The notes under the pieces were generated by a model. That model saw nothing but the letters and a program-made list of their open reading frames with translations. It did no database searches and had not been told where the DNA came from. This document shows positions 8,439 to 16,622 of a stretch of DNA of 64,000 bases, piece by piece. The stretch comes from Polyangiaceae bacterium (GTDB lineage Bacteria > Myxococcota_A > Polyangia > Polyangiales > Polyangiaceae): assembly GCA_016719945.1 (NCBI GenBank), contig JADJYE010000003.1:186001-250000 (forward strand). The letters run 5' to 3'. Made by a program: the position numbers and the translations under genes. The stretch's first letter is position 1, and each line of letters starts with the position of its first letter.

Positions 8439-9121
8439 CGATGAGCGCCCCCACGGATCTCGAGCTGATGATGTACTTCGACGGGGAGCTCGACGAGCCT
8501 CGCGCGTCGGAGGTCCGCGCCTTCGTCGAGGGCTCGGCGCGGGCCCGCCAGAAGCTCGACGGGCTGTCGCTCGTTGGCGTCGCCGTCGAGGAGCGCGCGC
8601 GCGCCCGAGAGAGCTCCTTCCCCGATTTGACCGACTCGATCATGGCCCGCGTCAGCGCGGAGGCCGCCGGCCGGACGGCGGACGCGCAGGAGCCCCACGC
8701 CGACCGCGCTCCAGAGGCGCCTCCCGTCCGCCCGAAGCCGCTCGACACCCCGAAGAAGCTGGAGATCGCCGCCCCCGCCGCGAACGACAACGGCAGGCTC
8801 ATCTTCGGCCTCGCGGCCTTCGCGGCCGTCGCTGCCGCGGCGCTGTTCATGTGGGGCAGGTCCACGAGCCAGCGCCGTCGGTCGCCGCGGGCTCCGCGCC
8901 AGAGCTCGCGCCCCTCGACTCCGCGCTCGCGGCCCGGTCGCCGACGCTCCGACCTCGTCCCAGCGTCCGAGTCCCCGCCCTCCGCGCCGGAGGACGAGGC
9001 CCCGCCTCCCTCCGCGGAGGTGGCTGCGGTGGACTTTGGCTCGCGCAACGGGATGGTCTACTACGTGGCCGTCGCGAACCAGCCAACCACGACCACGGTC
9101 GTCTGGGTCCGCGATGAGTGA
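8435..9121 (+). CDS. Putative anti-sigma factor, single transmembrane segment
   Basis: A 228-aa protein translationally coupled to the sigma gene (ATGA overlap). The N-terminus (LELMMYFDGELDEPRASEVR) matches the acidic start of anti-sigma domains such as RsiW/RseA, but lacks the HxxxCxxC zinc motif. One transmembrane helix (LIFGLAAFAAVAAAALFMWG) lies about residues 126-145. The periplasmic part ends in VDFGSRNGMVYYVAV. Residues about 147-180 are abnormally Arg/Ser-rich, while another frame over the same bases (about 8857-8940) reads as a normal Ala/Pro linker. A pair of compensating indels is therefore possible. The role follows from context and topology. Confidence 0.7.
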   Translation: MTMSAPTDLELMMYFDGELDEPRASEVRAFVEGSARARQKLDGLSLVGVAVEERARARESSFPDLTDSIMARVSAEAAGRTADAQEPHADRAPEAPPVRPKPLDTPKKLEIAAPAANDNGRLIFGLAAFAAVAAAALFMWGRSTSQRRRSPRAPRQSSRPSTPRSRPGRRRSDLVPASESPPSAPEDEAPPPSAEVAAVDFGSRNGMVYYVAVANQPTTTTVVWVRDE

Positions 9122-9178
9122 CGTTCTGAGTTCGAGAGACGTGCGCTCGCGAGAGTCGCCTGTGCTTTGGAGGAATCG

Positions 9179-9703
9179 ATGAGGAGGACGGCACGGAGCA
9201 TCCTCGTGGGGGCCGCCCTACTGTCGTTGTGCGGCTCGATCGGCTTGGCGGGGGCGGCGGAGCGGGGCTCGATGGCCAGGCTCGTGGAGCAGCCCGCGCC
9301 GGCGACGAGCGCGAAGGCGGAGATCCTCATCTTGCACGCCACGAACGACGGCAAGGGGATCGATCCGAACATCGGGAAGATCCCGGAGCTCACCGAGCCG
9401 CCGCTCTCTTCGTACAACTCGTACAAGCTCGTCGAGCGAGTCGACCTCGAGCTCGTGAAGGGTCAGGCCAAGGAGAAGAAGCTGCCCGACGGCGGCAAGC
9501 TCGGCCTGACCCTGAAGGAGATCACGAAGGGCAAGAAGAAGGACGAGCCGACCAAATATGCCATCACGACCACGCTCGAGAAGGCGGACGGCAAGCCGTT
9601 CATCCCGAGCATGGAGATGAACGCGCTGCACGGAAAGTACTTCTTCTTGGCCGGCCCCAAGCACCAGGGGGGCATCCTCGTCATCGGCATCAAGGTGAAG
9701 TGA
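9179..9703 (+). CDS. Secreted protein of unknown function
   Basis: A 174-aa protein with a signal peptide (RRTARSILVGAALLSLCGS, cleavage likely after GLAGA). The mature part is hydrophilic and rich in Lys and Gly (LVKGQAKEKKLPDGGKL, TKGKKKDEPTKYAITT) and ends in a hydrophobic beta-rich segment (GGILVIGIKVK). The ATG at 9179 has GGAGG at 9169-9173, 5 nt upstream, which favours it over a TTG 12 nt earlier. It lies 57 bp after the anti-sigma gene and could be part of that operon. I do not recognise the family. Confidence 0.7.
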   Translation: MRRTARSILVGAALLSLCGSIGLAGAAERGSMARLVEQPAPATSAKAEILILHATNDGKGIDPNIGKIPELTEPPLSSYNSYKLVERVDLELVKGQAKEKKLPDGGKLGLTLKEITKGKKKDEPTKYAITTTLEKADGKPFIPSMEMNALHGKYFFLAGPKHQGGILVIGIKVK

Positions 9704-9724
9704 GCTCGATGCCTCGGCGGCGAG

Positions 9725-9748
9725 CCAGCTGGGGGTGTCCCCAGTTGG
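9725..9748. terminator. Candidate bidirectional terminator between convergent genes
   Basis: CCAGCTGGGG (9725-9734) and CCCCAGTTGG (9739-9748) form a 10-bp stem with one G-T pair and a 4-nt loop. It sits between the secreted-protein gene on the plus strand and the histidine-kinase gene on the minus strand. Convergent position supports a terminator role. Confidence 0.45.
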
Positions 9749-9793
9749 GCTCGGGTTTCGCCCGGCCCTCGCTCACGCTCGCAAGTGAAGGCA

Positions 9794-10960
9794 CTAGCGC
9801 CCGGTCGGCAGCTCCACGACGAAGCGGGCGCCCTTGGGCTCGTTGTGCGTCGCGACGACCGTGCCTCCGTGGCTCGCCACGATCGTCTGCACGATGTTGA
9901 GCCCGAGGCCATTCCCGCCGCCGTCTCCACGTGTCGTGAAGTAGGGCTCGAAGAGGCGATCGATCTTGTCGCTCTGGATGCCGTGGCCCTCGTCGAGGAC
10001 GCTGATCGCCACGACGCGGCGGTCTGCATCGTAGGCCGTCTCGATGGTGAGCTTCCCGCCGTCTTGCTCCATCGCCTGACACGCGTTGGTCACCAGGTTG
10101 ACGAAGACCTGGGTCAGCGGACCGTGCAGCCCTCGCACGGGGGGCAGGTCCCCGTAGGTCCGGACGAGGGTCACGTTGGTGCCGGCGATGACGTGCTCGC
10201 AGAACAGCAGCGCGCGCTCGATGACGTCGTGGATGTTCATCGCCGACGGATCGGCGCTCGAGGGGCGCGAATAAGCGACCAGATCGCGCGTGAACGTCAG
10301 CACCCGCCCGGCGGCCTCCGAGATGCGGCCGAGGCGCTCGCGGTCCGAAGGCTCGGCGCCTTGCTGCTCCCATCGGCGCCGGAGGTAGTCGGCGTACGCG
10401 ACGATGGAGGTGAGGGGGTTGTTGAGCTCGTGCACGATGCTCGCGGCCATGCGCCCGAGCCCGGCGAGCTTGTCGCTCTGCACGGCTTGGCTCCGGAGCT
10501 GCTCGACCTCCTGCACCTCACGCTTCAGGCTCGTCACGAGGCGGTGACGCCGCAGCGCCGCCGACACCGCCAGCGCGACCTGCTCGGCGTTGCGACGGAG
10601 CAGCACGTCCATGGGGTCGTCGGTCCCGATGTGGAGCGTCGAGCCCTCGTCGTGTGGGATCGGGAAGACCTCTTCGTGGGTCGCCTCCGGAAAGAGCCGC
10701 GCCGCGTCCATGACGCGTGGGCGGCTCGGTCGCGGCGCGTGGCGGATGACCAGCTGATCGCTGAGCCCCTGAGGAACGCACAGCCCCACCGCGAGGTCCT
10801 CGCTGCCATCTGCGAAGGTGGACACCAGCGCCCACAAGCCGTCCTCGAGGTCCCCGTCGGGGGGCAGGGTCGCTAGCTGGAAGAGCAGGCGCTCGGACAG
10901 GTCGGACGCCCCGAGCACCACGGTCTCTTCGAGCCGGTCGCTTTTCGAGGGGTGAGTCAT
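9794..10960 (-). CDS. Soluble sensor histidine kinase (GAF-like, HisKA, HATPase)
   Basis: A 388-aa kinase without membrane segments. The N-terminal about 165 residues look like a degenerate GAF domain. HisKA has the phosphoacceptor in SIVHELNNPLTSIVAYADYL (about 200-220). The ATPase domain is intact: N-box VFVNLVTNACQAME, G1 box DEGHGIQSDKIDRLFEPYFT and G2 box GNGLGLNIVQTI. Its ATG overlaps the stop of the preceding gene (ATGA), whose product carries a receiver and a HisKA domain but no ATPase. The two are probably co-translated and may work as one unit, this protein supplying the ATPase. Confidence 0.88.
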   Translation of the reverse strand: MTHPSKSDRLEETVVLGASDLSERLLFQLATLPPDGDLEDGLWALVSTFADGSEDLAVGLCVPQGLSDQLVIRHAPRPSRPRVMDAARLFPEATHEEVFPIPHDEGSTLHIGTDDPMDVLLRRNAEQVALAVSAALRRHRLVTSLKREVQEVEQLRSQAVQSDKLAGLGRMAASIVHELNNPLTSIVAYADYLRRRWEQQGAEPSDRERLGRISEAAGRVLTFTRDLVAYSRPSSADPSAMNIHDVIERALLFCEHVIAGTNVTLVRTYGDLPPVRGLHGPLTQVFVNLVTNACQAMEQDGGKLTIETAYDADRRVVAISVLDEGHGIQSDKIDRLFEPYFTTRGDGGGNGLGLNIVQTIVASHGGTVVATHNEPKGARFVVELPTGR

Positions 10961-13011
10961 CGCATCGTGCCGCTCGGGTCGGCGTCGTCCGAAGGGACGG
11001 ATCGGTCGAGGTCCAGGATCTTAGCGTCACCGACGTAGGTTTTGGTCTCGTAGCGAGTGATCTTGCCGATCTTCCGGACGATATCGGCCATGCGCTCGGC
11101 CTCCTGCGCGAGCGCCTCGATCTCGCGGTTGTGCGGGAGGTTGTCCTTCGCGCGTCGGCGGATGATCTCCGCGTAGCCGAGCACGCTCGTGAGCGGCTGG
11201 TTCAGCTCGTGCGCCGCCGCGCCCGCGAGCTCTGCCACCAGGGACTCCTTCTCGCGGCTGCGCAGCTCTTGCTCGGCTGCGTCGAGGCTCGCTTGCATCC
11301 GGATGCGATCGCGTAGATCGGTCATCACGCCGACCGAGCCGACCGGGGCGCCTTGGTCGACGATGAGCGCGGCGGAGACGAGCACGGGGACCTGGACGTT
11401 GCCGCGCGCGAGGATGGTCGTCTCGAGCTGCTCGAGGCGACCCGCGCCGCCGTGCGCCTCGCCGCGGATCCGCTTCATGAGGTCGCGCGCGAGCCCCTCT
11501 GGGTACAGATCGCGCACGTTGATCTTGCCGATGACGTCGTGGGCCGGGTAGTCGAACACCCGCTCGGCGGCGCGGTTGAAGAGCAAGACGTTGCCCCGCA
11601 TGTCCGCCGAGATGATCGCGTCGACCGAGCTGTCGATCACGCGCTCCAAGAACTCCTTGGTCTTCGTGAGCTCGCGCTCGGTCGAGCGCTCGTTCGTCAC
11701 GTCCCTGAAGGTGAGCAGCGCCGCGTCGTCTTCCTCTTGGTCGTCGGGGGTCATCGCGGCGATGCTGACGGCGATCGTTCGCCGGCGACCTCCCGACATG
11801 ACCTCGAGATCGGTGGTCCTGCGGTTCTTGGACGACGGGGCGGAGTCCTCCTCGAAGAGCGCCGACAGCTGCGCGCTCAGCCGGTCGCGGTCCTCTGGCA
11901 CGAGCCAATCGAAGAACGAGGCGTGCCCCAGATCGAACGAGTCGACCCCCAACAGCTCCCTCGCGCGGGGGTTCGAGAACAGCACGATGCCTCTGCGGTC
12001 GACGACGACGATCCCGTCGGCGGAGGCGTGGAAGAAGTCGGCGTAGGGCTCGAGGGCGCGGATCCTTCGCTCGGCCTCGAACCTCGCGTAGGTGCTCTCC
12101 CGGGTCTGCTCGCGGAGACTCTGCATCATGCGCGCGTTGCGGAGCGCGATGGCGGTCGCGCTCGCGACGGTGCGCGCCACCCACAGCTCTTGCTGCTGGA
12201 GCTTCTGCTGGGTCAAGCTGCGGAGGAACAGCACGCCGAGCGGCCGATCCTCGTACAGGATCGGGATGCAGACCGCGGAGGCGAACGCCGCCTTCGGCAG
12301 CTCCGAGCGGACGACGTCGAGCATGGGATCGGTCGCGGCGTCGTCGATGATCAGCGGCTCGCCTGTCTCGAGCACCCGCCGGATCTCCGGGTATTTCCCG
12401 AGATCGATGGGGAGATCACGGAGCTTCTTGTCGTCGCTCGCCGCGACGACGTACCCGACCTTGCCCTCGTCCCGCACGAGGACGATGCTGCAGCGATCGA
12501 CGCGAGCGACCTCGGCGATGCGCCGCACGACCGTGTAGAGAATGTCGCGAAAGTCGAGGGTCGACGAGAGCGACTGGGTGAGCTCGAGCACGACGCGCGC
12601 GTCGCGCTCACGCCGGCCTAGCGCGTCGACGTACTGCCTGAGGCGGAGCTGGCTGCGGATGCGAGCGACGAGCTCTGCGGTCTTGAAGGGCTTGCGGACG
12701 AAGTCGTCGGCGCCCATCTCGAACGCCCGCGACACCTCCTCTTCGGCGTCGAGCGCCGTGAGCACGACCACGGGCACCTCGCGAGTCGCCTGTGTCTCTC
12801 GGATGGTCCTGAGCACGGTGTAGCCGTCGGGGGGCGGCATCACCAGGTCGAGCAGCACCAGGCTCGGTTGGTTCTCGGCCAGCCACGAGATCGCCTCGCT
12901 GCCCGAGCCGACCGTGTGCGACGCGAAGCCCGCCTTGTCCAGGCACTGCCTGAGCACGCGACGCGAGATGGCGTCGTCGTCGACGATCAGGAGGGGGGGG
13001 CTCGACGGCAC
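10957..13011 (-). CDS. Hybrid sensor protein: receiver, GAF, PAS, PAS, HisKA, without ATPase domain
   Basis: About 684 aa from the GTG at 13011; an ATG at 13062 adds 17 residues. Domains in order: receiver (LLIVDDDAISRR, phospho-Asp in LVLLDLVMPPPDG, conserved Lys in VRKPF), GAF (DRCSIVLVRDE to LGVLFLRSL), a first PAS (DGIVVVDRRGIVLFSNPRAR), a second PAS (DAIISADMRGNVLFNRAAE-like), and HisKA (AAAHELNQPLTSVLGYAEII). The protein stops about 70 residues after the HisKA histidine, so no HATPase domain exists. The downstream overlapping gene encodes a full kinase. The missing ATPase could be provided in trans, or this protein could act as a phosphotransfer or scaffold partner. Confidence 0.88.
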   Translation of the reverse strand: MPSSPPLLIVDDDAISRRVLRQCLDKAGFASHTVGSGSEAISWLAENQPSLVLLDLVMPPPDGYTVLRTIRETQATREVPVVVLTALDAEEEVSRAFEMGADDFVRKPFKTAELVARIRSQLRLRQYVDALGRRERDARVVLELTQSLSSTLDFRDILYTVVRRIAEVARVDRCSIVLVRDEGKVGYVVAASDDKKLRDLPIDLGKYPEIRRVLETGEPLIIDDAATDPMLDVVRSELPKAAFASAVCIPILYEDRPLGVLFLRSLTQQKLQQQELWVARTVASATAIALRNARMMQSLREQTRESTYARFEAERRIRALEPYADFFHASADGIVVVDRRGIVLFSNPRARELLGVDSFDLGHASFFDWLVPEDRDRLSAQLSALFEEDSAPSSKNRRTTDLEVMSGGRRRTIAVSIAAMTPDDQEEDDAALLTFRDVTNERSTERELTKTKEFLERVIDSSVDAIISADMRGNVLLFNRAAERVFDYPAHDVIGKINVRDLYPEGLARDLMKRIRGEAHGGAGRLEQLETTILARGNVQVPVLVSAALIVDQGAPVGSVGVMTDLRDRIRMQASLDAAEQELRSREKESLVAELAGAAAHELNQPLTSVLGYAEIIRRRAKDNLPHNREIEALAQEAERMADIVRKIGKITRYETKTYVGDAKILDLDRSVPSDDADPSGTMR

Positions 13012-13128
13012 GCGCCCCAAGGCTAATTCGCTCGGCTCGTGCGAGCGAATCAAACAGCACATCGCCGCCCGGAAACTTGGGCATTCAATTCCAGCGGGGG
13101 ACGCGGTACCTCCGTGAGCGGAGAGAGC

Positions 13129-14152
13129 ATGGCGGAGCGTGTCCTTTCACCCACCGGCACAGGGGACGACGATCGTTTCGATCGCTTGTTCCGCCCGTCG
13201 TCGCTCGACGAGTACGTCGGCCAGACGAAGCACAAGGAGAACCTGAAGGTCTTCGTCGAGGCCGCGCGCCGGCGCCGCGAGGCTCTCGATCACGTCCTTC
13301 TGTGCGGTCCGCCTGGGCTCGGCAAGACCACCCTCGCGACCATCATCGCGAAGGAGATGGGGGTCGGCCTGCACACGACGAGCGGACCTGCCGTCGAGCA
13401 CAAAGGCGCGCTCGCGGGGCTGCTCACGAAGCTCGAGCACGAACGACGTCCTGTTCATCGACGAGATCCACCGCCTCACCCCCGCCGTCGAGGAGAGCCT
13501 CTACCCCGCGATCGAGTCCTTCCAGATCGACATCATGACGGGAGAGGGGCCGTACGCGACGACGATCCAGCTCGCGCTCAAGCCGTTCACGCTGATCGGC
13601 GCGACGACCCGCACGGGCCTGCTCACCAGCCCGCTGCTCTCGCGCTTCGGGTATGTCGTTCGCCTCGACTACTACCCGGTCGAGGACCTCGAGCTCATCG
13701 TCAAGCGCAGCGCGCGCCTGCTCGAGGTGCCCATCGATCCCGATGGGGCGACGGCGATCGCCAGCCGGTCGCGCGGCACCCCGCGCGTCGCGAACCGGCT
13801 GCTCAGGCGCGTGCGTGATTTCGCCGAGGTCGTCGGCGAAGGAAAGATCACCGCGAAGATGGCGCACCACGCCGCCGAGCGGCTCGAGGTTGACGAGGCC
13901 GGGCTCGACGCGATGGACCGCCGCCTGCTCTCGGTCATCATCGACGACTACGACGGCGGTCCGGTCGGCGTCGACACGCTCGCCGCGGCGCTCAGTGAGC
14001 CGCGGGACACCGTCGAGGACGTGTATGAGCCGTTCTTGCTCCAGCAGGGCTTCCTGGGCCGCACCCCGCGCGGTCGCATCGCGACGCGGCGAGCGTTCGA
14101 GCACCTGAAGCGGCCGCTCGTGACCCGAGCCGACCAGGGCAAGCTGTTCTGA
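13129..14152 (+). CDS. ruvB: Holliday junction branch-migration helicase RuvB (frameshifted in this sequence)
   Basis: RuvB is the hexameric AAA+ motor of the RuvABC resolvasome. Frame 1 reads RFDRLFRPSSLDEYVGQ, Walker A CGPPGLGKTT and TSGPAVEHKGALAGLLTKLE, and then loses homology. From about 13440 the next frame continues with NDVLFIDEIHRL (Walker B), IGATTRTGLLTSPLLSRFG (sensor 1 and arginine region) and the winged-helix C-terminus with FLGRTPRGR. Length is 1024 nt, so removing one base near 13437-13442 (in GAGCACGAACGACG) gives a normal 340-aa RuvB. The ATG at 13129 follows a GGAGAG. A premature stop in a single repair gene more likely reflects a sequencing error than real loss. Confidence 0.9.
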
Positions 14153-14371
14153 TTTTTTCCCCGCGCGCCCGCTGGCGCGGGGCCCTTCAGTTTTCGCCCG
14201 CAGGAGCGCGCGAAAACCGGCGCGGGTGGATTTTCCCGCGCGCCCGCTGGCGCGGGGCCCTTCGGTTTTCGCCCGCAGGAGCGCGCGAAAACCGGCGCGG
14301 GTGGATTTTCCCGCGCGCCCGCTGGCGCGGGGCCCTTCGGTTTTCGCCCGCAGGAGCGCGCCGGTGAGGGC
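14153..14371. repeat. 75-bp tandem repeat, almost three copies, each with two hairpins
   Basis: Nearly identical units start at 14161, 14236 and 14311 (measured at CCGCGCGCCCGCTGG), so the period is exactly 75 bp; the third copy is truncated at about 14371. Each unit has two inverted repeats: CCCCGCGC/GCGCGGGG around an 8-nt loop, and TTTTCGC/GCGAAAA around a 12-nt spacer. The first copy starts directly after the ruvB stop, so at least one hairpin could end transcription. All three copies lie within the 337-bp gap between ruvB and the next gene. The rest of the gap (14372-14489) shows nothing recognisable. Confidence 0.8.
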
Positions 14372-14489
14372 ACGGGAGTCCCACGTGGGTGGATCATTCG
14401 ATCCAGTTTTGGGATCCGTTGACCTCGAAATTGTGCACGGTTCCCAATGTCGGCGGTTGGCCTACATTGTGCTCAAGAAGGCGCGAGCC

Positions 14490-16118
14490 ATGAACCGCCG
14501 CAACCTGCTGAGCCTGTTCGCTGCCGCCTCTATCACCCTCGGCGCCGCGTGCGCCCCGTCCTCGGTGCCGGTCGATGACGAGGAGCGCGCCGACTCGGAG
14601 GGGAAGGCCTTCACGAGCGCCCAAGCGACGCTCGTCACCCTCGAGATCGACGGGGAGCTCACCGCGCCCTGGCAGACCAACACGACGAAGCTGATCAAGA
14701 CCCAGCTCTTCTACACGGTGGGTCAGCTCAACGCGCACGACTCGGTGGGCCGCCTCGATCGCGTCGTCATCAGCGACGTGAAGCGCGTGTCGAACGGCGA
14801 CGGTTGGATGAAGGTGACCTACCGCGCGGAGCTGCCGGTCGGGTGGGGGAGCAAGACCGAGATCCCGGACACGCTCTCGCTCACCTTCCCGCGGAAGATC
14901 GGCCCGCAGAGCCTCAAGAGCTTCACCGCGAGCTACGGCGGCTCGTGCGTCGAGGACGCGAGCCACGCCGTGAGCAGCGACAACTTCTGGTACCACTTCC
15001 GCCCCGAGTCGGAGGGCTGTGAGCTCGCCGCCGCAGACGCGGTGACGGTGAAGGCGGGCGTGGAGATCAGCCCGATGAACACGTCGGCGAAGTACCCCGA
15101 GTACGATCGCGTCTGGGCCGACGATGAGCTCAACGTGGTGGCTGTCTTCGGCAAGTACGAGGACTACGCGACCTCGTCGTCCGACGCGGGGATCCGCGCG
15201 TACGACGACTTCGTCGAGGGGCTGCGAGCGGGCGTCGCCTCGGGCTTCGGGACGACCCCCAGCTCGCTGGCGGCGCGGCCCGGCGTGTCTGCGCCCGACG
15301 TGACGTTCTCGGGGAGCTACGGGGGCCGAACGGTGAACGTGACGGCGCTGCTCATCGACAGCCCCAAGGTCGCGACGGCCGCGTTCGACGCGCGCTACGG
15401 CGCCCTCACCAAGAAGGCCGACCTCATCGTCTACGACGGGCACGCCGGGCTCGGGGCGAACGTGAAGGCGCTCTCGACGAAGGGGCAGTTCGTCAAGGGC
15501 CGCCACAGCGTGTTCTTCTTCAACGGCTGCGACACCTTCGCGTACCTCGACGACACGATCGCCAAGCGCTTCGCCGCCCTGAACGCCGACGACCCGAACG
15601 GGACGAAATATGCCGACGTGCTGTCGAACCTCATGCCGGCCTACTTCCACTCGATGCCCGACGCCTCGCTCGCGCTGATCGACGCGCTCGCGATGCCGGA
15701 CGCGCCGCAGACGTACGAGGCCATCCTCTCGAAGATCGACCCCTCGCAGGTGGTCGTCGCGACGGGCGAAGAGGACAACACCTTCCTCCCGGACAGCGAG
15801 GACTTCGACGGGATCTCGGCCTCGAACGTGCTGGGCAGGGGGCAGTCGCACGCTTTCGAGACGCCGGTGCTCGCCCCCGGCACGTACGTCATTCGTACTG
15901 TCGAGAACGGGGACGAGGCAGGGGACGTCGACCTGTACGTGGGCCTCGGCTACGCGCCCAGCGTCGAGCTGTACGACTTTCGGCCCTACCTCTCGGGCTC
16001 CAACGAGGAGATCCGCGTCGAGCTCGAGGCCCCCACGCGCATCCTGGTGATGGTCCACGGCTACGAGGACGCCCCCGTCTCGCAGAACCACTATCGCATC
16101 ACGGTCGTCGAGAAATAG
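14490..16118 (+). CDS. Lipoprotein with putative caspase-fold (clan CD-like) His/Cys pair and PPC-like C-terminus
   Basis: A 542-aa lipoprotein (signal peptide with LGAAC, lipid Cys21). AAGAAGG at 14476-14482 supports the ATG at 14490. Residues about 45-200 are beta-rich and unknown. Residues 311-350 read DLIVYDGHAGLG followed 29 residues later by VFFFNGCDTF. A His followed by Gly at +2, then a hydrophobic strand ending in Cys347, is the layout of the catalytic dyad of clan CD peptidases (caspases, gingipains), although the strict His-Gly pair is His-Ala-Gly here. The last about 80 residues (GDVDLYVGLG, RILVMVHGYE) resemble a bacterial pre-peptidase C-terminal (PPC) domain. Peptidase activity is a hypothesis from these motifs. 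Confidence 0.7.
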   Translation: MNRRNLLSLFAAASITLGAACAPSSVPVDDEERADSEGKAFTSAQATLVTLEIDGELTAPWQTNTTKLIKTQLFYTVGQLNAHDSVGRLDRVVISDVKRVSNGDGWMKVTYRAELPVGWGSKTEIPDTLSLTFPRKIGPQSLKSFTASYGGSCVEDASHAVSSDNFWYHFRPESEGCELAAADAVTVKAGVEISPMNTSAKYPEYDRVWADDELNVVAVFGKYEDYATSSSDAGIRAYDDFVEGLRAGVASGFGTTPSSLAARPGVSAPDVTFSGSYGGRTVNVTALLIDSPKVATAAFDARYGALTKKADLIVYDGHAGLGANVKALSTKGQFVKGRHSVFFFNGCDTFAYLDDTIAKRFAALNADDPNGTKYADVLSNLMPAYFHSMPDASLALIDALAMPDAPQTYEAILSKIDPSQVVVATGEEDNTFLPDSEDFDGISASNVLGRGQSHAFETPVLAPGTYVIRTVENGDEAGDVDLYVGLGYAPSVELYDFRPYLSGSNEEIRVELEAPTRILVMVHGYEDAPVSQNHYRITVVEK

Positions 16119-16135
16119 GCGGCGCGAGCCCCGCC

Positions 16136-16582
16136 TCACTCGGCCGCGATGAGCAGCTGAGCGACGGCCGCGCAGTAGAGCGAGAAGCCGGCCACGAACA
16201 GGGCGAGCGCGAGCGAGAGGAAGCGGGACTTTCTGTCGCGTATCTCGAGGCCACGCCGCAGCGTCACCAGCGGATCTGCGACCAGCGACTGCGTGAGCCA
16301 GCGCAGCCGTAGGACGCCGGCCACCGCGACGGCGGCCGCCAAGAGCACGATGAACAGCCCGGAGACGATGCAGCCTCGCGCCAGGGCGCTCGTCTGGGCG
16401 ATCGCGCGGCCCGAGAAGCCGGTCACCGTGATCACGATGCCCGACAGCGAGAGCATCACCTGCGTCCGCAACACCAGGACGCCGAGCTGACCCTGGACCA
16501 TCTCGAAGGCGCGGAGCGCGTCGCCCTTGCACAGGTCCAAGATGAGCTGCGCCTCGTTCGCCTGTTCGTCCTCGAGGGCCAC
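16136..16582 (-). CDS. Small three-helix membrane protein of unknown function
   Basis: A 148-aa protein with a GTG start. A hydrophilic N-terminus (EDEQANEAQLILDLCKGDAL) is followed by three hydrophobic stretches at about 33-56, 69-92 and 120-146. The loop between helices 2 and 3 is basic (RRGLEIRDRKSR). It starts 40 bp after the stop of a histidine kinase and appears to be the last gene of that operon, so it may be an accessory membrane component. I do not recognise the family. Confidence 0.65.
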   Translation of the reverse strand: MALEDEQANEAQLILDLCKGDALRAFEMVQGQLGVLVLRTQVMLSLSGIVITVTGFSGRAIAQTSALARGCIVSGLFIVLLAAAVAVAGVLRLRWLTQSLVADPLVTLRRGLEIRDRKSRFLSLALALFVAGFSLYCAAVAQLLIAAE

Positions 16583-16622
16583 GCCGTCGCGGGTAACGCT
16601 TCCGCCGGTCCGCGTCGAGCCG

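Noticed and set aside
14394..16532. A minus-strand frame of 712 codons opposite the caspase-like lipoprotein.
   Set aside because: Arg/Val/Asp-rich with no motif; the plus-strand gene has a ribosome-binding site, a lipobox and recognisable domains.
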